Shown: positions 7,266-13,111 of the stretch, in pieces | Numbering within the stretch: position 1 is the first letter of the stretch | Layout of the letters: each line of letters starts with the position of its first letter | From: an uncultured Legionella sp. | GTDB lineage: Bacteria > Pseudomonadota > Gammaproteobacteria > Legionellales > Legionellaceae | Reading direction: 5' to 3' | Length of the DNA: 13,111 bases | Assembly (NCBI GenBank): GCA_903885895.1 | Contig: CAISKC010000479.1 | Span: forward strand, 1-13,111 | Made by a program: the position numbers and the translations under genes | Notes under the pieces: model-generated | What the model saw: the letters and a program-made list of their open reading frames with translations, nothing else | What the model was told of the DNA's origin: nothing | Database searches by the model: none

Positions 7266-10200
7266 TTACAGATTGGATTCGAGATCTGATAATCCTAAAT
7301 TGGGTGAAAATTTTCTTGGGGACGCGAGTCCTTCATCACTTTCTATTTTTTTAAATCCTGGAGAGGCACTGATATTTCCTGTACTGGTTGAACATTGTAA
7401 AGTTAGATTGGACTGCGAAGCAGAGAAAAATGTTCCACTTCTTTCACTCGGGATTCTTAAAGGACTGTCCTGGCTTGGCGTATTAAGCGAAAGCGGTTGT
7501 TGTGGTATTTGCGATGATACAGAAAAAAATCGTATCCATTCGTGGTGAGGTAGACATTTTGGGAGCGGTGATAGGTGTTCTTCCGTGCGATCCGCTTCAA
7601 ACGCCGTTAAACTAAAAAAAGAAGAGCGGGCTATTTGTTTTGCGCCATTTTTTCTTAGATAACGTAGGTTAGAAACAGATAATTCCTTACAGCCTGAAAT
7701 GTCACTTTCCGTCGCACAAAACCCACCTTTTAAACGTTTAAATTGCCATGTAAAACTTGCTTCTTCTGGGAGTTCTAAATCTGATTGCGGAAAAAATAAA
7801 ATTTTAGTGTTATGTCCCAAAACAATTTTTTTATCATGGGATACTGATAAAAATCGAGCAGCCACAGGCTTTCGTTGTTGTTTTCCGACAATACCTTCCT
7901 GTTGACTCATGTTCCAATAGATAATTTCTTGAGAGTTTCCTATCAACAACCATTGATCTGTCCAAAGCAAACATTTGATTTCAGTCGTTGCGCATTGTCC
8001 ACGGAGTGATAAATTCTTTTCATTTGAGATGCTCCAAATGCGAATTATATGTTGGTCATCGGTTGATGCTAATAAGGCGCCATCTGGAGACCATGCTATA
8101 ATTTTGGGTGGAAGCTCAGGATGAGTATGATGCATTACCTGGCTTGGTTCTTCTGAATGAAGTGTGCAAAGTGCTATTTCTTGTCCTATAGCAACTGCTA
8201 ATTGTGGCGCAGATTGTCTATCTGATAGATATTGTATTGGAATAGAGGTATTGATCGAAAGACTAACTCCCAATCTGAATTCATCGCAGTCCTTATAATA
8301 TTCTAAAGTACCATTTGCATGCCCAATTATAAGAATTTGTGCATCAGTTTTATCAGTGGTCCAGATCATATGTGTCGGGCAATTATCCGCTTCTTGTCGA
8401 ATGAATATCGGTTTTTTAGGATCTCGATCCAGAATGTCTTTTATTATGATACTTTGATCTTGCCCAATTGAAGCCAGATATTGTCCGTTTTTAGACCAGA
8501 ATAATTGTTGGACAGTCGTGCGAATATGCGTCAGGAGTGGTTCTGTAAACACGACATCGGGTTGTACCATGTCTGCAAATGGGTAAAGCATCACTACGCC
8601 ATGAATGTCCCCAGAGGCAACATATGGATACCTAGGATTGGCTGCCATACAAGATATTAAGCTTGACACGCTATTACCAGAAGAAGCAGTCAAAGAGAGC
8701 TGGCCATCCCAAAAATAAAAGCGAGAGCAATTAGGGTCAATGCCTGAGATAATTTGCTTATTGGGGAGTACGTCGACCTTGCCAACCGGGTGATCATGTT
8801 GAAAAACACTACCTTGATTGGTGGCAGATGGCCATATCCTTATCGTTTGGTCACGACTGCTGGATATGAGCTGATCTAGCCAAACTAACGAAGTGACGAT
8901 ACTTTTATGTCCATATAAAAAAGATACGATTTTGGTATGCAAATCATAGATTAGAATACTTCCATAAGCCGTACCAATCGCTAAAAGTTTTTCATCTGGC
9001 GAGAAAGCTAGGCTATAAATCGCCATAATGGGTTGATTAGTATGTTCAGAAAATATTGGTAATATCTCGTGGGTTCTTATTTCGGATAAGGTGTCGTAAC
9101 AGATAAAAAGTTCATGACTGTTATCTGCTGCAATTAATATTTGATTGAGTTTTCCCCAAATTAAGGCTCGAATAGGGGGGTGTAATGTTTGTGATTTATA
9201 AATTTTTTTTTGTTGATTCACATCCCATATACGAACATGACCCTCTTGATCTCCCGTTGCTAAATGCACACCATCACTACCCCAAACCATATGATGAATA
9301 GGCGCAATATGTTTGAATCCACGCAATTTCGCAATTTCATTGGGTGGTAAGGTAGCATGCAAATCCCACACTCTCAATGTGCCGCCTAATCCAACGGATG
9401 CCATACGTACGGTGTCGCGATAGGTGATTAATTCCATGGCTGTGATTTCTTGGTCATGAGCAGGCCAACAACGGAGTAATTGCAGTCCATTTTCGATGAT
9501 TCTTACAACAGCGATTTGATATTTCTTACTGCTCGAATTTGGCGAGATAGGGTAAGCTAAAATTGTATCAGTTGAGGACCGATATACCGTAAAAGTTTTT
9601 GGCGTCTCACCTATTTCAAGAAATTGGTTCGCATTAAGAAACCGAGCTTGTTTTAAAATTGTATTGGAGAGTTTGGTACGAAACAAAATGGCATTATGAA
9701 AGTAACTCCCAGTTAGATCGCTGTCTTCGAAATGGGCATAAGAAAGCAAACCATTCGTAGCGTCAATGTAATGTAGAAGAAGTTTGGAAAAATATTCATG
9801 AGATAAATCCCTGCCCCATTTACACAATACGGTTAACGCGTTGGAGGCTAATTTTTTATTGGCTTCTCGCTTGGGATTAGTTAGATGCGTCGTTTGGGTT
9901 AATTGTAATAATTGATTATGAATGTACTGTCGACTACGTTCGATTGGTGGGGTATCTGAATCAATATCATCATTTAGGCTGTTCTCATCATCTGCACAAA
10001 AAGAGTTGTGCCTAGCCAACATAAGTTTTTTGGGTTGATGTTCAATGGTCTCGGGAAATTGCTGGAGTAATTCTACTAGAAACTCTAAAACTTCCGGCGT
10101 TCTGGTTAAATAATTACGTCCCCAAATTTGCTGGGTTTCTTTATTAGGGAAATCTGGCTTGAATAAATTTTCAATTAAAATTTCGGCAATTAAATAATAT

Positions 10201-13010
10201 CCTAATGAAGCGTGGATAAAACTTACTGAATAGCGATCCTCGTTTTTCACAATGGACAAAGGAGATAATGCGCCCATTTTGGTTTCAAGTAATTTTTGAA
10301 ATGGCGTCTTAGGGATACCAATTTTTGTATTAGTTATTTCATACACAATAGAATCAACACGATCCTTGAGCATATCTTTTGCTAAGTCATACATTTCTTG
10401 CATGAAATTAGTATAATCTTGGTATGGATCAGGTAATTTATAACAGACACGCGCATGGAGGGCACGCCAGGATGCTGCATAAAAATCAATGCGTTGCATA
10501 TTTCTACGCTTTGTTGGGAGCAACTGAGTATATTCCATGAGTACCCCCGTCATGATATGTAACATCAAGGGTGTTCTGCCTAAGGTTGTAATATCAATAA
10601 TGCCTCTGTCTTGATAGCTTCGGCAAATATTGGCAAGATCTTGTTTAGGAAATAATTGAAAAAAACTCTGAATTTGTTCATCGATTAAAGGTTGCACCTC
10701 GCATTCCAAATAATCAGCTGGCGCGTCTTGGATGAGTCTATCTAAAGTTAATCGCGATTTTTCCATAAACCGGGTTCGTGCAGTGAAGATAAATACCATG
10801 GGTGCTTCTGTCAGTTTAGTGACGGCCTCAGCATCCCGGATCCATTTATCAATTGCTATGCCGCTACTATCTAACTTACTGATATGAATCACACAGTGAT
10901 ATTTCATCAAATTAATTTTTTGGGTTTTGATAAAGACTGTTTCAAGCAAGGCATTGACGACATTAGCGTCTTTATTAGTAATTCTAGACGCATCTAAGGG
11001 AATAAAAATCCATTGATGGTCGATACCATAAGTTGCATTGATACCTTCACCAAAACGTGTGACTCCAAAAGTTTGTCCGTATCCTGCGCCGCCGCTCACA
11101 AAAATATATTTAGATCTATTCAAGGATTGATAGAGATAGTGAGTTAATAATTCTGGTTTGGCCTGTATTTTCATATGCGAGGAGCTGATATAGAGAGGGA
11201 TATAATTACTTGTTTTGCTTCGATAATCATCTGTGTAAACCTCTGTCACACAATATTGTTGAAGACTGCGTAATATATCTTGTGTTGCTCTAATCCCTTC
11301 GATGGCTATGTCTTGCTCATCGTCTCGCTTTTTTTGCTTTTCTTCAAACTCTTTAAGTTCTCCTCCCACATCACTGATCGCTTTAGCATTGGCTCGTGCA
11401 AGGTCCCGGTAAGCATCTAACTGCTTGCTGATTTGATCTAATTTACAGGTTAAGTTTTTTTCAATTTTTTCAGTTTGTTGTTGCAAAAATGAAAACTCAT
11501 GTTGTAACCCCTCGATACGAGTCATGGCTTCATGCGAATTGGTTATCGTCATAATTTCTAAATCGTTACAACGCGATTCTAAGGTTTTTACACGTTCTTG
11601 GTACTCCAATCGTTCGTCATGCTCTTGTTGTAACCGATTTTGAAATGCGGCTTGAGCATAATCTTCTATTTGAAAATCTTCTAAGACGGCTAATAGCCAT
11701 TCTGAGCCAATCTGACAACTAAGCGTACTGATGCTACATTTTTTCCACGTCGACCCATTGAGTTTGGCAAAAGACATGTTTGCATGGAGTTGAAGTTCAT
11801 GCTGTGCATCTCCCATCCAAACACTACCCTCTGCATAAATATGTTGAAATTGCGTAGCGGGATTTGTTTTGATTCGTAGCATTTGGCTACGACATAGGTT
11901 GGCATGGTTAAAAATGGCATCGCAAAAATCACAATCACTTAAATCCGCAGCGTAAAAATTAACTTTGGTATAATCTCCAACAAATACAATCCCTTGTAAT
12001 CGGTCATCATGACAACATGCGATAATAGGGCGGTGGTAGTGTTGAGAAAGATATGCATTGAAATTAATAGTTGGATTACTGAGATAGAAAAGCTTATAGT
12101 CCTCCACCTCTTGGACGGTAACGAAATGCGGAAATAAGCTTTTATCAATAATTCTTTGTTTTTCTGCCTCGGGAATAGACAGATCTTGTAGTTGCTCCGC
12201 TTTAATGGCCAATGGAATGCTTGTTCTTTTCTGTTCTGAAATAGTGATGTAACCTAAATCGTAACGAGTTGAAGTGATTTGAAATTGATCGTAAAAGGCA
12301 CTGGTTTCAACTCCCAGAATTTTAACATTAGGCCCATCATCGCTTAACCATCTTTGTTTTGCGCAGAAATGCTTGGTTGCGACTTTTTTAGATTGTGCTG
12401 CGAGCCTCAAAGGATTGGTATTAGGTGGGGTTTTTAAGGTTACTTCTTCGGTTTTCATAATCCAAGACTGATGAATGCTGGATAATAAATAATCTATTAA
12501 AGTGTCTACTTCTGGCAATTGTTGTGGATGTTGACACAATTCCGCATATAATTTTTTCATCAAACGATGCGCAACATATTGAGCAATGGTTTGAATGCCT
12601 TCATCATCTAGAGTTTCTTGGAAAGAATAAGAATACCGATTAAATGTTGCAAAAGCGGCTTGACGTAATAAGATGAACAAGGCAAGCCGTTGTAATTCTC
12701 TCTGCTGGTTGAGATATGATTCTGGCAATTGTTGTGATGCACGGCTGCGTTCTTGATAGGTTTCTATGCATATTTCCCCAGCCTTTAGGATAACAATCGT
12801 AGCAGCCGCGGCTCCCAAGCCTAAACCAAATGTAAATGGTGCGGATGCTAGGCCTGCAAAAAATAAGCCAGCCTGGGCTAACGCTACGACGTTTTCAGTT
12901 GTAGCAATATAATCTCGCTCTCCTTTATTAGGGTGGTAACATTTATCTAATTCTATTTTGAGTTGTTCTGTAACAGCCGCTAAAAAAAGTTCTTCGACGT
13001 TATGAGACAT
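7266..13010 (-). CDS. Giant STAND/NACHT-like pseudo-NTPase with pentapeptide and WD40 repeats
   Basis: This 1914-residue protein has no family name I can assign. In order it shows a Gly/Ala-rich hydrophobic stretch (41-76), a helical region, pentapeptide-like repeats (350-380, more weakly to 430), a Gln/Glu/Lys-rich coiled coil (about 455-590), a NACHT/STAND-like core (630-950), helices, regular pentapeptides (1092-1130), WD40 repeats (1165-1740) and a Ser/Pro-rich tail. In the core, GGAGYGQT (640-647) is a P-loop with Gln646 for the lysine. VIHISKLDS stands at Walker B, and FTAR, TPLML and FIHASLGYYL match the STAND sensor-1, GxP and FxHxSxxEY motifs. The start ATG has AAGGA 7 nt upstream. 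The frame is intact, so it is probably expressed. Role, by inference only: a sensor or scaffold, whether defence protein or secreted effector. No partner gene is adjacent. Confidence 0.85.
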   Translation of the reverse strand: MSHNVEELFLAAVTEQLKIELDKCYHPNKGERDYIATTENVVALAQAGLFFAGLASAPFTFGLGLGAAAATIVILKAGEICIETYQERSRASQQLPESYLNQQRELQRLALFILLRQAAFATFNRYSYSFQETLDDEGIQTIAQYVAHRLMKKLYAELCQHPQQLPEVDTLIDYLLSSIHQSWIMKTEEVTLKTPPNTNPLRLAAQSKKVATKHFCAKQRWLSDDGPNVKILGVETSAFYDQFQITSTRYDLGYITISEQKRTSIPLAIKAEQLQDLSIPEAEKQRIIDKSLFPHFVTVQEVEDYKLFYLSNPTINFNAYLSQHYHRPIIACCHDDRLQGIVFVGDYTKVNFYAADLSDCDFCDAIFNHANLCRSQMLRIKTNPATQFQHIYAEGSVWMGDAQHELQLHANMSFAKLNGSTWKKCSISTLSCQIGSEWLLAVLEDFQIEDYAQAAFQNRLQQEHDERLEYQERVKTLESRCNDLEIMTITNSHEAMTRIEGLQHEFSFLQQQTEKIEKNLTCKLDQISKQLDAYRDLARANAKAISDVGGELKEFEEKQKKRDDEQDIAIEGIRATQDILRSLQQYCVTEVYTDDYRSKTSNYIPLYISSSHMKIQAKPELLTHYLYQSLNRSKYIFVSGGAGYGQTFGVTRFGEGINATYGIDHQWIFIPLDASRITNKDANVVNALLETVFIKTQKINLMKYHCVIHISKLDSSGIAIDKWIRDAEAVTKLTEAPMVFIFTARTRFMEKSRLTLDRLIQDAPADYLECEVQPLIDEQIQSFFQLFPKQDLANICRSYQDRGIIDITTLGRTPLMLHIMTGVLMEYTQLLPTKRRNMQRIDFYAASWRALHARVCYKLPDPYQDYTNFMQEMYDLAKDMLKDRVDSIVYEITNTKIGIPKTPFQKLLETKMGALSPLSIVKNEDRYSVSFIHASLGYYLIAEILIENLFKPDFPNKETQQIWGRNYLTRTPEVLEFLVELLQQFPETIEHQPKKLMLARHNSFCADDENSLNDDIDSDTPPIERSRQYIHNQLLQLTQTTHLTNPKREANKKLASNALTVLCKWGRDLSHEYFSKLLLHYIDATNGLLSYAHFEDSDLTGSYFHNAILFRTKLSNTILKQARFLNANQFLEIGETPKTFTVYRSSTDTILAYPISPNSSSKKYQIAVVRIIENGLQLLRCWPAHDQEITAMELITYRDTVRMASVGLGGTLRVWDLHATLPPNEIAKLRGFKHIAPIHHMVWGSDGVHLATGDQEGHVRIWDVNQQKKIYKSQTLHPPIRALIWGKLNQILIAADNSHELFICYDTLSEIRTHEILPIFSEHTNQPIMAIYSLAFSPDEKLLAIGTAYGSILIYDLHTKIVSFLYGHKSIVTSLVWLDQLISSSRDQTIRIWPSATNQGSVFQHDHPVGKVDVLPNKQIISGIDPNCSRFYFWDGQLSLTASSGNSVSSLISCMAANPRYPYVASGDIHGVVMLYPFADMVQPDVVFTEPLLTHIRTTVQQLFWSKNGQYLASIGQDQSIIIKDILDRDPKKPIFIRQEADNCPTHMIWTTDKTDAQILIIGHANGTLEYYKDCDEFRLGVSLSINTSIPIQYLSDRQSAPQLAVAIGQEIALCTLHSEEPSQVMHHTHPELPPKIIAWSPDGALLASTDDQHIIRIWSISNEKNLSLRGQCATTEIKCLLWTDQWLLIGNSQEIIYWNMSQQEGIVGKQQRKPVAARFLSVSHDKKIVLGHNTKILFFPQSDLELPEEASFTWQFKRLKGGFCATESDISGCKELSVSNLRYLRKNGAKQIARSSFFSLTAFEADRTEEHLSPLPKCLPHHEWIRFFSVSSQIPQQPLSLNTPSQDSPLRIPSERSGTFFSASQSNLTLQCSTSTGNISASPGFKKIESDEGLASPRKFSPNLGLSDLESNL
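7791..9518 (-). repeat. WD40 repeat array (about 13-14 blades) in the giant protein
   Basis: Residues about 1165-1740 contain spaced WD-type strand ends: LRVWDL (1212-1217), VRIWDV (about 1260), a degenerate ICYDTL, ILIYDLH (about 1355), IRIWPS (about 1392), FYFWDG (about 1433), LYPF, IIKDIL, IRIWSI (about 1658) and IIYWNM (about 1698). Before many of them are blade starts such as LAFSPDEKLLAIG and IAWSPDGALLAST. Spacing is mostly 40-50 residues, which fits two seven-bladed propellers. The first half keeps GH and WD signatures better than the middle, which is degenerate. WD40 propellers usually bind proteins; in STAND proteins they serve as ligand-sensing or autoinhibitory domains. Confidence 0.85.
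9621..9737 (-). repeat. Pentapeptide-repeat block between the STAND core and the WD40 domain
   Basis: Residues 1092-1130 read in fives with the A(D/N)LXX-type pattern: HFEDS, DLTGS, YFHNA, ILFRT, KLSNT, ILKQA, RFLNA. The central position is Leu or Phe in nearly every unit, so the block should form about two coils of a right-handed quadrilateral beta-helix. It follows a helical lead-in (ASNALTVLCKWG, about 1055-1066), a placement I associate with STAND-pentapeptide-WD40 proteins of protist-associated bacteria and some fungi. Confidence 0.7.
11871..11963 (-). repeat. Second, N-terminal pentapeptide-like patch
   Basis: Residues 350-380 include NFYAA, DLSDC, DFCDA, IFNHA, NLCRS, QMLRI, a clear pentapeptide register with Phe or Leu at the centre. 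After a break it may resume at about 412-430 (SFAKL, NGSTW, KKCSI) with weaker periodicity. It lies before the coiled coil, so the protein carries two separate pentapeptide modules. Confidence 0.6.
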
Positions 13011-13017
13011 TATGACA

Positions 13018-13022
13018 TCCTT
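13018..13022 (-). promoter_or_regulatory. Ribosome binding site of the giant STAND-like gene
   Basis: AAGGA on the minus strand (13022-13018) lies 7 nt before the ATG at 13010-13008, a good Shine-Dalgarno that fixes the start. The remaining sequence up to 13111 is very AT-rich. It contains a -10-like TAAAAT (minus strand, within GATAAAAT near 13060) without a convincing -35. I see no other gene in 13023-13111. Confidence 0.6.
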
Positions 13023-13111
13023 GTCTTAATGAGCAAAATATGGCGCATTTTATCTGATTATGTGATAAAAAACTCTATTTTTTTGAGACCAATTAGAAAA
13101 GTCGTGTTGCA

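Noticed and set aside
7273..7548. Plus-strand ORF opposite the 3' end of the giant gene
   Set aside because: Antisense to the Ser/Pro-rich tail; low-complexity sequence opens the other strand. No ribosome binding site or family match is seen.
1..13111. CRISPR array, tRNA, rRNA, transposase or integrase
   Set aside because: No regularly spaced direct repeats, tRNA-like cloverleaf, rRNA sequence or mobility protein was found on either strand.

Overview
The window is a compact, fairly AT-rich bacterial chromosome segment of gammaproteobacterial type. The evidence is the E. coli-like MinD/MinE, GuaB and GuaA sequences (for example the MinD C-terminal membrane helix NIFKRLFGK and the GuaA C-terminus [11 protein letters not shown]) and a BioH-type pimeloyl-ACP esterase. 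The very large eukaryote-like STAND/pentapeptide/WD40 protein next to these housekeeping genes suggests a protist- or host-associated lineage, perhaps Legionellales/Coxiellaceae-like. That placement is an inference; no rRNA or other marker is present.

Layout. (1) 1-165, plus strand: the 3' end of a membrane-protein gene of unknown function. (2) 166-272: a gap with a 15-bp-arm hairpin that looks like a REP-type palindrome, lying between convergent genes. (3) 1387-273, minus strand: minD-minE, overlapping by 4 nt, the division-site oscillator; no minC lies directly upstream. (4) 1403-1666: a divergent control region for minDE and guaB, with a candidate -10 box and an inverted repeat. (5) 1667-7241, plus strand: guaB-guaA-bioF-bioH-bioD with no intergenic space. 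Junctions are overlapping; three are 4-nt ATGA overlaps if bioF starts at 4721, which implies one translationally coupled transcript joining GMP synthesis to the late biotin pathway. (6) 13010-7266, minus strand and convergent with bioD: one 1914-residue gene filling 44% of the window. (7) 13011-13111: the upstream region of that gene.

Function. GuaB (IMP to XMP) and GuaA (XMP to GMP) form the guanine branch. BioH releases pimeloyl-ACP, BioF makes 7-keto-8-aminopelargonate (KAPA) and BioD makes dethiobiotin. BioA, BioB and BioC must be encoded elsewhere if the pathway is complete.

The most unusual item is the 1914-aa protein. In order it has a hydrophobic Gly/Ala-rich N-terminal segment, a first pentapeptide-repeat patch, a long coiled coil, a NACHT/STAND-like NTPase module, a second regular pentapeptide-repeat block, about 13-14 WD40 repeats (probably two propellers) and a Ser/Pro-rich tail. 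Its Walker A lysine is glutamine, and the Walker B acidic residues also appear replaced. It therefore looks like a pseudo-NTPase scaffold or sensor rather than a normal STAND switch. Candidate roles are an intracellular sensor (including anti-phage defence) or a secreted host-directed protein; the sequence alone does not decide between them.
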